Notes under the pieces: model-generated
The model's input: the letters and a program-made list of their open reading frames with translations, nothing else
Database searches by the model: none
What the model was told of the DNA's origin: nothing
NCBI RefSeq assembly: GCF_003989825.1
Contig: NZ_RZHE01000015.1
Coordinates: 496,001 to 560,000 of the forward strand
Origin: Vreelandella populi
GTDB taxonomy: Bacteria > Pseudomonadota > Gammaproteobacteria > Pseudomonadales > Halomonadaceae
Direction: 5' to 3'
Length of the DNA stretch: 64,000 nucleotides
Shown here: positions 42,995 through 52,074 of the stretch, piece by piece
Layout: each line of letters opens with the position of its first letter
Numbering within the stretch: the stretch's first letter is position 1
Position numbers and translations under genes: made by a program

Positions 42995-44155
42995 TTAACG
43001 CTTGAGCAGCGCGCCAACAAGTTCCACCCAATAGCGGGTGCCTAATGGCAACAAGGCATCATTGAAGTCGTAGTGTGGGTTATGCAGAGATGCGGATTGC
43101 TCACCATTACCCATCCAGATATAGGCGCCGGGCCGCTCAGCGAGAAGAAATGAGAAATCTTCAGATGCCATACTGGGCGGCGGGTTACGGCGCACGTTAT
43201 CACTACCCAGCAGGTTTTCCAGCACTGTGGCGCACTGCTCGGCATGTTCCGGCGTATTGATGGTGGCAGGGTAACAGCGCTGGTAATCAAGCGTAGCCTG
43301 CACGCCATGAAAATCCGCCAGGCTGGAAATTGCCTGTTTAAAGCGCGTTTCCAAGTGCTCTTTAAGCGTCATATCAAAGCAGCGCAGCGTACCACGCAGT
43401 TCCACCTGTTCAGGAATGACGTTAAACGTGTCGCCACCGTGAATACTGGTAACGCTAAGGACCGCCGGCGTGTCCGGTGGCGTTTCGCGGCTTATCAACC
43501 CCTGCAGCTGGCTAACCAGTTGGCAACTCGCCAGCACCGTATCGATGCCCAAGTGCGGCATGGCCGCGTGGCAGCCCTTACCCGTCAACGTCAGCGTGAA
43601 GATATCAAATGCCGCCATCACCGCCGTATCGTGTACCGCCGCCTCACCTACCGGCATGCCCGGCCAGTTGTGCAGGCCGTAAACGGCATCCATGGGGAAG
43701 CGCTCAAACAGGCCATCTTCCACCATGACCCGTCCGCCACCTTCGTTCTCCTCCGCTGGCTGAAAGATAAATACCACACGGCCCTTGAAGTCCGGCTGCT
43801 GCTTCAGTGCCCAGGCTGCGCCCAGCAGCATGGTCGTATGGCCATCATGGCCACAGGCGTGCATCTTGCCTGGTGTCTTGGAAGCGTAACCAAGCTGAGT
43901 CTCTTCACGAATATCCAGGGCATCGATATCGGCCCGCAGACCAATGCTTCTGCCTTGCCCCAGGCGTCCATCCAGCACCGCAACAACACCTGTACCGGCT
44001 AGCCCCGTGGTTACTTCAAGCCCCCACTCCCTGAGCAGTGAAGCGATCCGAGCGCTAGTGCGATGCTCCTCAAATGCGGTTTCTGGATGCTGGTGAAAGT
44101 CGTGGCGCCACTCCTCGAGTAGAGCAGTATCGGGCAGGCTGATCGGTGCGCTCAT
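42995..44155 (-). CDS. M20-family amidohydrolase
   Basis: Zinc-dependent amidohydrolase (386 aa) of the hippurate hydrolase / N-acyl-amino-acid deacylase group. Metal-ligand motifs: MHACGHDGHT (Cys and His), IFQPAEENEGGGRVM (Glu pair), LHNWPGMPVG and the C-terminal MASEDFSFLL. ATG 44155 follows AAGGAGAG; a longer frame to 44299 is not supported. It lies 10 bases after a small membrane protein gene, forming a unit with two membrane proteins. It likely cleaves the amide bond of a substrate imported by them. Confidence 0.9.
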   Translation of the reverse strand: MSAPISLPDTALLEEWRHDFHQHPETAFEEHRTSARIASLLREWGLEVTTGLAGTGVVAVLDGRLGQGRSIGLRADIDALDIREETQLGYASKTPGKMHACGHDGHTTMLLGAAWALKQQPDFKGRVVFIFQPAEENEGGGRVMVEDGLFERFPMDAVYGLHNWPGMPVGEAAVHDTAVMAAFDIFTLTLTGKGCHAAMPHLGIDTVLASCQLVSQLQGLISRETPPDTPAVLSVTSIHGGDTFNVIPEQVELRGTLRCFDMTLKEHLETRFKQAISSLADFHGVQATLDYQRCYPATINTPEHAEQCATVLENLLGSDNVRRNPPPSMASEDFSFLLAERPGAYIWMGNGEQSASLHNPHYDFNDALLPLGTRYWVELVGALLKR

Positions 44156-44165
44156 GGTTCTCTCC

Positions 44166-44660
44166 TTAAAGCAGTATGTGGGCCACAACCGCCGAGCCGA
44201 TGAAGGTGCCGGTGAAGACCAGCAACGCGACCAGTACCAGCTTCCAGCCGGTCTGTTTGAACATAGCGAACTCACGCCCGGTAAGTGCCAGCCCTGCATA
44301 AGCCAGTACCGGTGTTACCACTGCCAGGAAGTTAACCTGTGCCAGCTGTTCAAGAATCCATTCATTGCCAGGAAAAACCGGCAGCGTCATCACAATGCTT
44401 ATTAGTGAGACCCAGGCAACGCTTGGCAAATAGAAAGGGAAAACACGACCAATGCCCAACCCAACCATCACCATGGCGTAAAGGATTAGCATACCGGGGA
44501 GCGCATCCAGCAGTGGCGCGCCGTTTACCACGTTGCTGAACCACGCAGAAATACATACAGCGGCCAGTACCAGCGCTGTCTTGCCCAACTGATTTTCTGG
44601 GCGCAACTCCTTTAACGCTTCGGCGTCGAAATGATCTACCGCTGTTTGACTAGCTTTCAT
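44166..44660 (-). CDS. Small integral membrane protein
   Basis: Hydrophobic protein (164 aa) with about four or five helices: LGKTALVLAAVCISAWF, LLDALPGMLILYAMVMVGLGIG, VAWVSLISIVMTLPVF, FLAVVTPVLAYAGLALTG and VLVALLVFTGTFIGSAVVAHILL. GGAGG precedes the ATG. It overlaps the following upstream membrane gene by 11 bases and precedes the M20 amidohydrolase, so the pair is likely a two-part carrier. I do not recognise a family beyond that. Confidence 0.6.
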   Translation of the reverse strand: MKASQTAVDHFDAEALKELRPENQLGKTALVLAAVCISAWFSNVVNGAPLLDALPGMLILYAMVMVGLGIGRVFPFYLPSVAWVSLISIVMTLPVFPGNEWILEQLAQVNFLAVVTPVLAYAGLALTGREFAMFKQTGWKLVLVALLVFTGTFIGSAVVAHILL

Positions 44661-45468
44661 GACGAACCTCCGCAGGCGTATTGCCTTTCAGACGCTTATA
44701 CATCCACTCAGTAATTGGCAGGGCGATAAACAACGAAATATAAAGACCCGTCGCATAGGTCAGCAGGTTGCTGGCTCCGGCAAACGCCAATAGTTCGTCT
44801 TTCGATGCAGGCACTGCTTCCACCAACGCAGCTGAACAAGCAGCCACCATACTGCCGCTGCCCACTCCGCAGGCCATTGCCAACGCTCGGATATCAAGAA
44901 TATCGAGCGATGCGATATAGCCTGCCATCAGCGCAAAATAGAGGGTGCCGAACATCGTGCCGACAACGTAAACCCCCATGATGCCGATGCCTTCAGGGCT
45001 TCTAAGTCCATAGCGGTCGGAGATAATCGCAATATTGGGCTCTCGGGCGATGGAGTAGGTAGCGCCGATGGCTTCACGGCCCATCTTGAGCACCAGAACC
45101 GCAAAGGGCAGCGCTATGAGCATGGTGCCAAGATTACCCAGCTCTTGAAGCAGCAGCGCGGGTCCGGCCGCAATGATCTGTTCGATGGCGGGGCCAATAG
45201 TGGAGCCAAACTTGGCAATAAAAGGCAGGATAGCAATCAGAATAATAGGTCCTGATGCGTGGCTGACCGGTTTGGGAATCAGCTTGCCCATGCCTGAAAA
45301 AAGATGAGGATTAAGCAGCACGCCAATTATAAAAGCATAAAGCAGCGGTAGGAGAAGAAGGGTTCCCGGCCCTAGGGGTATCCGTACGATACCGACCCAT
45401 TCGGCCAACATCGACGTCACGATCACCGTCAGGTGAAGACGCCAGCTCAGCAGTAGTTTTAGATCCAT
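44650..45468 (-). CDS. DUF3100-like membrane protein
   Basis: Integral membrane protein (272 aa) with about seven helices. Characteristic stretches are IPLGPGTLLLLPLLYAFIIG, PNIAIISDRYGLRSPEG and CGVGSGSMVAACSAALVE. To my memory this matches the DUF3100 family, often near M20 peptidases. AGGA lies eight bases before the ATG. It is the first gene of a unit that continues with the small membrane protein and the amidohydrolase. Transport of an amidated amino acid is inference. Confidence 0.6.
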   Translation of the reverse strand: MDLKLLLSWRLHLTVIVTSMLAEWVGIVRIPLGPGTLLLLPLLYAFIIGVLLNPHLFSGMGKLIPKPVSHASGPIILIAILPFIAKFGSTIGPAIEQIIAAGPALLLQELGNLGTMLIALPFAVLVLKMGREAIGATYSIAREPNIAIISDRYGLRSPEGIGIMGVYVVGTMFGTLYFALMAGYIASLDILDIRALAMACGVGSGSMVAACSAALVEAVPASKDELLAFAGASNLLTYATGLYISLFIALPITEWMYKRLKGNTPAEVRHES

Positions 45469-45626
45469 GGAAATGATCCTGTTTTTGTTAGAGTCATTTC
45501 GAGTATCGAAAGGTTGCTGTTCTAATCATAGGGCTTTTGTGATCTGTTTTTTAGTACACCACCTTTTTCTGAGTAGGCGCATGCGTCACAACCAATACAT
45601 TTATTTTCAGCGTGAGAAACATTGTT

Positions 45627-46619
45627 ATGTTCACCCGTGGCTTGATATTGCACTCCCTCCCTGAAGGAAAACTGCAACCTGAACATTTTCGTATCATTAA
45701 TATTGCGCTACCTGATAGACCTACTCTGCTACTAAAGCCCCGCTATGTCAGCGTTGATCCCTATATGCGCACCCGCATGCAACCTGAAGGCTACGATTAT
45801 ATAGAACGCTGGATTGCTGGCAGCCTGCTCTCGGGTTGGACACTGGCCGAGGTTATTGCCAGCAATACCCCCGCTTTCAAGCCGGGCGAGTTGGTCGTGG
45901 GGCATCTTCCCATGCAGGAGATCATTGCCTCTGATGGAAAAGGCCTAATGAGGATCCCGGCGGGGAGCGACCCAACTGCTTTTTTGCACCCTTTGGGTAT
46001 GACAGGGTTTACGGCCTGGGTAGGTATGCAACTGATTGGTCAGCCAACGGAGGAAGACACCGTGCTGGTTAGTGCAGCGGCGGGAGCCGTGGGGTCCATT
46101 GCAGCACAGCTGGCTAAACGCTCGGGAGCCCGCGTCATCGTGACGGCCGGGCGAGCCGACAAGCGTGACTGGCTGCGTCATCAAGGTTTTCAAGCGGTGC
46201 TTGATCACCGCCACGCTGACTATACCAAGCAGCTAAATAATGCCGCTTCCTCAGGTATTACACTTAATTTTGAAAACGTGGGCGGTCCTGCTTTCAAAGC
46301 TGCAATCGAAGCAATGAGAGTTAATGGACGTATCGTGCTATGCGGCTTGGTAAGCCAGTACCAATCTGACCGGCCCCGCCAAAGTCCTGAGAATTTTGCT
46401 CAATTACGCCAGAAAAATATCTCAGTACACCCTTTTGTCGTACCTCACTACCTCCGTTATTGGGCCGATTTTCAAGAATTTATGGCCCCTCTCGTAGCTC
46501 AGGGTGGCATAAACTGGTCGCTAGATACCCTATCAGGTGGCTTGGACAGCATTGGTCCGGCGCTAATTGGTCTGCTTCACGGAGATAACCTGGGTAAGCG
46601 TGTCGTAGAAATAACTTAA
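45627..46619 (+). CDS. NADP-dependent oxidoreductase, MDR superfamily
   Basis: Zinc-free medium-chain reductase (330 aa) of the leukotriene B4 dehydrogenase/CurA type. It contains VDPYMRTRMQ, the nucleotide motif SAAAGAVGSIAAQLAK and LNFENVGGPAFKAAIEAMRVNGRIVLCGL. It probably reduces activated enones or quinones with NADPH. The start at ATG 45627 has only a weak ribosome-binding site; GTG 45612 is an alternative. It stands alone between divergent and following genes. Confidence 0.88.
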   Translation: MFTRGLILHSLPEGKLQPEHFRIINIALPDRPTLLLKPRYVSVDPYMRTRMQPEGYDYIERWIAGSLLSGWTLAEVIASNTPAFKPGELVVGHLPMQEIIASDGKGLMRIPAGSDPTAFLHPLGMTGFTAWVGMQLIGQPTEEDTVLVSAAAGAVGSIAAQLAKRSGARVIVTAGRADKRDWLRHQGFQAVLDHRHADYTKQLNNAASSGITLNFENVGGPAFKAAIEAMRVNGRIVLCGLVSQYQSDRPRQSPENFAQLRQKNISVHPFVVPHYLRYWADFQEFMAPLVAQGGINWSLDTLSGGLDSIGPALIGLLHGDNLGKRVVEIT

Positions 46620-46710
46620 ATGGCACCCCAAGATACCATCTGAGCCATAGCAACGGGCTGCCCATAATAGGTATACTAAAGTCTAACAACGACCCACAAT
46701 AAGAGTCTCT

Positions 46711-48897
46711 ATGCCCACTTTTTCACTGCCGCTACGGCGTCTTTGGACCCTGGACAAGTTTGCTTATAGCCTGCGCGTTTTTCTGGCGTTCAGCGGTGCG
46801 CTGCTGTTCAGCGCCTACTCAGGCAATATTGCACTGGTCATACCGCTATTTCTGGGCATTATTGCCTGCGCTCTTTCTGAAACTGATGACAGCTGGCAGG
46901 GTCGCCTGCAGGCGCTGAGTGTCACACTCTTATGCTTCACCCTCGCCTCCTTTGTGGTTCAGTGGCTGTTCCCTTGGCCATGGCTGTTTGCCGTGGGCCT
47001 TGCGGTTTCCACCTTCACCCTGATCATGCTCGGGGCCATCGGCCAGCGCTATGCGACGATTGCGTCAGGGACGCTGATTCTCTCGATCTACTCGATGATC
47101 AATATCGAGCAGCACGGGGGTGTTGATCATGAAGTGTCGGTTCGCCAACTGCAGCTGATTGCCGGCGCGGCCTGGTACGGGCTTATTTCAGTGCTCTGGT
47201 GTGCGCTGTTTTCGCGCCAGCCGCTCAAGCAGAGCATGGCACGGCTATACAAGGCGCTAGGCGAGTTTCTGATCTTGAAATCGGCGCTGTTTGAACCGGT
47301 GCGGGGCGTTGACGTTGAGGCCCGGCGCGTGGCCCTGGCGCGTCAGAACGGTAAGGTGGTGGACGCGCTTAACCAAGCCAAGGAAATGATCTTTCGCCGC
47401 CTGGAAGGCCAGCGCGGCAACCGCAAGCTTAACCGTTATTTACGCATCTATTTTATTGCCCAGGATATTCACGAGCGAGCAAGTTCGACCCATTACCCTT
47501 ACAGCGCGCTTACCGAAGCCTTTTTCCACCACGATGTCCTATTTCGCTGCCAACGGCTCCTGGACCAGCAGGGCCGTGCCTGCCGCCAGTTGGCCAAGTC
47601 GCTGCTGCTCAACCGGCCATTTGATCACCGCCAGAGCGAAGAAGCCCTGGCCGATCTGCGTGCCTCGATTGATAACCTGAGTGAACGGGGCAAGCCTGAA
47701 TGGCGCCCGCTGATGCGCCCGCTCAATGCGCTGGCGGATAACCTAGCCACACTGGAGGGCCAGATTGCCAGTGCCCACAACCCCGACATGGCCGATGATC
47801 GCCGCGATAGCACCCTGTTTGATCGCTCGCCTTCGAGCCTGAAGGAGGCCTGGAGCCGGGTCCGGCTTAACCTGACGCTAGGCTCGCCGACCTTTCGCCA
47901 TGCCATACGTCTATCATCGGCGCTATTGGTAGGCTATGGGCTACTTCAGTGGCTGGACCCTGAACAAGGCTTCTGGATTTTGCTGACCACGCTGTTTGTC
48001 TGTCGACCCAACTTTGCCACCACCCGGCGTTTTCTTTCCCAGCGGATTATGGGCACGGTGTTGGGCTTGGTTGTCGGCTGGGCCTCCATCAGCCTGTTTC
48101 CCCAGCCAAGCGTGCAGAGCATGATTGCCGTGGCTGCAGGCGTGACCTTTTTTGCCAACCGGGAAAAGCACTACATCATCGCCACCGCCTCGATCACGCT
48201 GCTAGTACTGTGCAGCTTCAACCAGGTAGGCGACGGTTTTAACCTGATCTGGCCGCGGCTGTTTGATACGCTACTGGGTTCGCTGATTGCCGGGCTGGCG
48301 GTGTTTTTCATCTTCCCAGATTGGCAAGGGCGCAGGCTCTACCGTGAGGCGGCCAAGGTGCTCACCAGCCATCGCCGCTACCTGGATGAAATTGTCCGCC
48401 AGTACCAGGAAGGCAAGCAGGATGGTCTGGCCTACCGCTTGGCACGCCGCAACGCTCACAATGCCGATGCCGCGCTTTCCACGCTGCTTACCAATATGCT
48501 CCATGAGCCTGGGCACTACCGTAAGCAGGATGCGGATGACGGTCTGCGCTTTCTGGTGCTCTCCAATACCTTGCTGAGCCATCTCTCCGCCTTGGGCGCC
48601 CACCGCCATCAACTGGCCGAAGATGAAGGCGACACAGCGCTGGTGCCCGTTGCGAAACGCATGAGCGAAATGCTGGAGCATCTGGCGGAACAGCTCGATA
48701 AGCGCCAGCTAACCGAGGCGCTAACCGAGCAGGCAAACGAGCTGGTAGCCCAGCTGGATGAGCAGGACGGGGCCACTGCCGACGAGCAGGCGATGGTGGT
48801 TTACCGCCCAATTCAGAGTCAGCTACGTCTGATTGGCGAGCAGCTGGCGCCACTGGGTGAAGCGGCCAACCGGCTTATCAGCCCGGCTAAGGGCTGA
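46711..48897 (+). CDS. FUSC/YccS-family integral membrane protein
   Basis: Large inner-membrane protein (728 aa) of the fusaric acid resistance/YccS-YhfK type. Two membrane blocks, at residues about 15-170 (RVFLAFSGALLFSAY; VIPLFLGIIACALSETDD) and 395-550 (LSSALLVGYGLLQWLDPEQGFWILLTTLFV), flank a cytoplasmic helical region of about 220 residues. The rest is cytoplasmic and glutamate-rich. Efflux is known for aromatic-acid relatives but not established here. It converges with recG. Confidence 0.85.
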   Translation: MPTFSLPLRRLWTLDKFAYSLRVFLAFSGALLFSAYSGNIALVIPLFLGIIACALSETDDSWQGRLQALSVTLLCFTLASFVVQWLFPWPWLFAVGLAVSTFTLIMLGAIGQRYATIASGTLILSIYSMINIEQHGGVDHEVSVRQLQLIAGAAWYGLISVLWCALFSRQPLKQSMARLYKALGEFLILKSALFEPVRGVDVEARRVALARQNGKVVDALNQAKEMIFRRLEGQRGNRKLNRYLRIYFIAQDIHERASSTHYPYSALTEAFFHHDVLFRCQRLLDQQGRACRQLAKSLLLNRPFDHRQSEEALADLRASIDNLSERGKPEWRPLMRPLNALADNLATLEGQIASAHNPDMADDRRDSTLFDRSPSSLKEAWSRVRLNLTLGSPTFRHAIRLSSALLVGYGLLQWLDPEQGFWILLTTLFVCRPNFATTRRFLSQRIMGTVLGLVVGWASISLFPQPSVQSMIAVAAGVTFFANREKHYIIATASITLLVLCSFNQVGDGFNLIWPRLFDTLLGSLIAGLAVFFIFPDWQGRRLYREAAKVLTSHRRYLDEIVRQYQEGKQDGLAYRLARRNAHNADAALSTLLTNMLHEPGHYRKQDADDGLRFLVLSNTLLSHLSALGAHRHQLAEDEGDTALVPVAKRMSEMLEHLAEQLDKRQLTEALTEQANELVAQLDEQDGATADEQAMVVYRPIQSQLRLIGEQLAPLGEAANRLISPAKG

Positions 48898-48915
48898 GGA
48901 GTATCTGGTGAGGCT

Positions 48916-50994
48916 TTACACCTGCCCGTAACGCCCGGCAGCTTCGCCCAGCCAGCGGCGCACCAGCACAGCGGTCACCTGAGGGGCGTGCTGCAGCTCG
49001 GAGGCCAAGGAGGTCACACGCTCCAGCAAGTCGGCATCACGCTCAAGATTGGCAATTTTCATCTGTGCCAAGCCGGTCTGACGGGTGCCCAGCACCTCGC
49101 CGGGGCCACGGATTTCCAAATCCTTTTCGGCAATGCGAAAGCCATCGGTGGTTTCACGCATGACGCTCAAGCGCTCACGGGAGCTTTTGGAAAGCGGTGG
49201 GTGATAAAGCAGCACGCAGAAACTTTCCGTCCCGCCACGTCCGACGCGCCCGCGCAGCTGATGAAGCTGGGAAAGTCCCAGGCGCTCTGGGTTCTCGATG
49301 ATCATCAGGCTGGCGTTGGGTACATCCACTCCCACCTCAATGACCGTGGTAGCCACCAGCAGATCCAGCTCGCCTTCTTTAAAAGCCGTCATTACCTCAG
49401 TCTTTTCGCTGGGCTTCATGCGCCCATGCACCAGGCCGATGGCCAGCTCCGGTAGCGCTTCGGTCAACTCCTGGCTAGTCACTTCCGCCGCCTGGCACTG
49501 CAGTACTTCGGACTCTTCGATCAACGTACACACCCAATAGGCCTGGCGGCCATCGCCACATGCCCGGCGGATACGTTCCACCACCTCGGGGCGGCGTTCG
49601 TCAGACACCACCACGGTTTTTACCGGCGTCCGCCCCGGGGGCAGCTCATCAATTACTGACACGTCTAGATCCGCATAGGCGCTCATGGCCAGTGTGCGCG
49701 GAATGGGCGTGGCGGTCATGATCAGCTGGTGAGGCGTCAGCCCGCCCGCTTCGCCCTTTTCGCGCAGCGCTAGCCGCTGATGAACGCCGAAGCGATGCTG
49801 TTCGTCAATAATCGCCAGCCCCAGGCACTGAAAGTGAACATCGCCCTGAAACAGGGCGTGGGTGCCGACCACCATGCGCGCCCGGCCGTCAGCAATCGCC
49901 GCCTTGGCATCCAGGCGGGCTTTGCCCTTCAGCTTGCCTGCCAGCCAGGCGACTTCGATGCCCAGCGGCTCAAACCAGCTTTTAAACGAACGGTAGTGCT
50001 GCTCGGCGAGAATTTCGGTAGGCGCCATAATCGCGGCTTGGCAATTGCCAGCAAGTGCGGCCAGTGCCGCCATGGCGGCCACTACGGTCTTACCCGAGCC
50101 CACATCGCCCTGTACCAGGCGCAGCATGGGCGCAGGCCGGCTGAGGTCCAGGGCTATCTCCTCCAGCACCCGCCGCTGGGCACCGGTCAAGGCAAAGGGT
50201 AGCTGGGCTAGAAAGCGCGCCTGCAGGTTGCGTCCGGAGGGAAGTTCCGGCGCACCATCGGCCTGGATGCGCAGGCGCACTTCGCGCAGGCTGAGCTGAT
50301 GGGCTAATAGCTCCTCCAATGCCAAGCGGCGCGTAGCGGGGTGCTGGCCCAAAGTCAGCTTGTCGATATCCACATCGGGCGGTGGCTGATGCAGCAGGTG
50401 CAGGCAGGCGTGGAGCCCCGGCAGGTGAAAGCGCTGACGAAGCGGCTCAGGTATCACATCAGGCAGCGCTTCGGGCGCGCTATCCAAAAGCTCCAGCGCC
50501 TGCTGTGTCAGTGCTCGCAGGCGCGTTTGATTCAGCCCTTCAGTGGTCGGGTAAATGGGAGTGAAGTACTCATCGACCGGTGTTTCTCCGGCGCCGTTTA
50601 GCCGGTATTCAGGGTGATAAATCTCCAGCCCCGTGGCGCCCGCCCGCGCTTCGCCAAAAGCGCGCACCGAAGTGCCTGGGCGCAGTTGCTGCTGCTGAGC
50701 AGGCGAAAAGTGAAAAAAGCGCAGGCTTAAGATACCGCTGCCATCACGCAAGCGTACCAACAAACTTCGACGCCGCCCCTTGACCACATCCGAGGCGGTG
50801 ACCTCACCCTCGATAACGGCTTCCTGCCCTGCCCGCAGCAGGCCAATAGGCGTTAATCGGGTGCGGTCCTGGTAGCGCAAGGGCAAATGGAAAAGCAGGT
50901 CACTGATATGCTCAATGCCCAGCCGCGAAAGTTTAAGCGCCAGGGCTTCACCTACGCCCTTAAGCGCTGTTACGGGGCTGGTAAGATCGCTCAT
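48916..50994 (-). CDS. recG: ATP-dependent DNA helicase RecG
   Basis: Branch-migration helicase (692 aa) that acts on stalled forks. N-terminal wedge/OB domain (residues about 1-200), then Walker A GDVGSGKTVVA, the DEQH box (DEQHRFGVHQR), MTATPIPRTLA (motif III), TTVIEVGVDVPNAS (V) and QLRGRVGRGG (VI). It overlaps the oxyR stop (ATGA), so the two are co-transcribed, an arrangement shared with pseudomonads. Confidence 0.96.
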   Translation of the reverse strand: MSDLTSPVTALKGVGEALALKLSRLGIEHISDLLFHLPLRYQDRTRLTPIGLLRAGQEAVIEGEVTASDVVKGRRRSLLVRLRDGSGILSLRFFHFSPAQQQQLRPGTSVRAFGEARAGATGLEIYHPEYRLNGAGETPVDEYFTPIYPTTEGLNQTRLRALTQQALELLDSAPEALPDVIPEPLRQRFHLPGLHACLHLLHQPPPDVDIDKLTLGQHPATRRLALEELLAHQLSLREVRLRIQADGAPELPSGRNLQARFLAQLPFALTGAQRRVLEEIALDLSRPAPMLRLVQGDVGSGKTVVAAMAALAALAGNCQAAIMAPTEILAEQHYRSFKSWFEPLGIEVAWLAGKLKGKARLDAKAAIADGRARMVVGTHALFQGDVHFQCLGLAIIDEQHRFGVHQRLALREKGEAGGLTPHQLIMTATPIPRTLAMSAYADLDVSVIDELPPGRTPVKTVVVSDERRPEVVERIRRACGDGRQAYWVCTLIEESEVLQCQAAEVTSQELTEALPELAIGLVHGRMKPSEKTEVMTAFKEGELDLLVATTVIEVGVDVPNASLMIIENPERLGLSQLHQLRGRVGRGGTESFCVLLYHPPLSKSSRERLSVMRETTDGFRIAEKDLEIRGPGEVLGTRQTGLAQMKIANLERDADLLERVTSLASELQHAPQVTAVLVRRWLGEAAGRYGQV

Positions 50995-51920
50995 GAGCGC
51001 GCTTTATCCGTTTGGTCCGGCTGCTTGCAGCGGCTGATCGCATCCACCAGAGCGTCAATCGCTTTAGGCCGGGGAAAGCTTGCCCGCCAGGCAATTGCGA
51101 CCGTGCGTGAAGGCGCGGGGTCAACAAATGGACGGCTCTCTAGCATGGCGTTTTCATATTGGTCGGTACCTAAAGCAGACTGGGGCAAGACGGTAATTCC
51201 CAGCTTCGAAGCCACCATGTGTCGAATGGTTTCAAGCGACCCGCCTTCGGCAATAAGCGTGTTATTCGGGCTGTTAAGCTTCTGAGTAATCGCCGGGCAC
51301 GCCTCAAGAATCTGGTCTCGAAAGCAGTGACCTTCGCCCAGCAGCAGCAAGCGCTCCTCCAGCAGGTCCTCTTTGCGGATCGCGTCACGCTCGACCCAGT
51401 GGTGATTCGCAGGCATGAGTACTTCAAATTGCTCTTCGTAAATAGGCTTGGTCACGATATCGGTGTCGGTAAACGGCAGCGCCACGATAATGACGTCCAG
51501 CTCACCATTTTTCAGCTTAGCACGTAACGTTCCGGTCATACCTTCTTCGATATACAGTGGCATTTGCGGTGCGATATCGGCAAGCGCCGGAATAAGATGG
51601 GGGAAAAGATAAGGCCCAATGGTATAAATGGCTCCTATACGCAACGTGTTGGAGAGCTGATCCTTGCCAGCGCTTGCCATTTCATAGATTAGCCGGCTCT
51701 GTTCCAGTACACGCTGGGCTTGGGCGATTATCTTCTCGCCAAGTGGGGTTACCTGGATGGTCGACTTGGAGCGCTCAAATAGCGGTATTTCAAGCTCGTC
51801 CTCCAGTTTTTTCACCGCCACCGACAGAGTGGGTTGTGAAACGTGGCAACGTTCTGCCGCACGGCCAAAATGGCGTTCTTGGGCAAGGGTTACGATGTAG
51901 CGAAGTTCTGTTAAAGTCAT
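50991..51920 (-). CDS. oxyR: Hydrogen peroxide-inducible regulator OxyR
   Basis: LysR-type redox regulator (309 aa). The N-terminal helix-turn-helix reads MTLTELRYIVTLAQERHFG and AERCHVSQPTLS. The redox cysteines fall at C199 and C208 in GEGHCFRDQILEAC, the same numbers as in E. coli OxyR, so peroxide sensing should be intact. I used ATG 51920, which gives the usual start; an ATG 18 bases upstream is in frame. It is the first gene of the oxyR-recG unit. Confidence 0.95.
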   Translation of the reverse strand: MTLTELRYIVTLAQERHFGRAAERCHVSQPTLSVAVKKLEDELEIPLFERSKSTIQVTPLGEKIIAQAQRVLEQSRLIYEMASAGKDQLSNTLRIGAIYTIGPYLFPHLIPALADIAPQMPLYIEEGMTGTLRAKLKNGELDVIIVALPFTDTDIVTKPIYEEQFEVLMPANHHWVERDAIRKEDLLEERLLLLGEGHCFRDQILEACPAITQKLNSPNNTLIAEGGSLETIRHMVASKLGITVLPQSALGTDQYENAMLESRPFVDPAPSRTVAIAWRASFPRPKAIDALVDAISRCKQPDQTDKARS

Positions 51921-52074
51921 AACGGCGCCAGTGGGCATCCTCTCGTAGCAGCTCGTGACTAATATCATGACCCTCAGCGGGACGGAAAGGGACAGGCAAA
52001 CCCCTGCTGACCTTGTCACATCTTGCAGGGACTTTGTATCTAATAGGGAATATTTATCAAAAGGAGTGGATAAG

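Noticed and set aside
43244..44002. Plus-strand frame of 252 codons opposite the M20 gene
   Set aside because: Rich in Arg, Gln and His, typical of antisense reading in GC-rich DNA; the M20 metal motifs lie on the minus strand.
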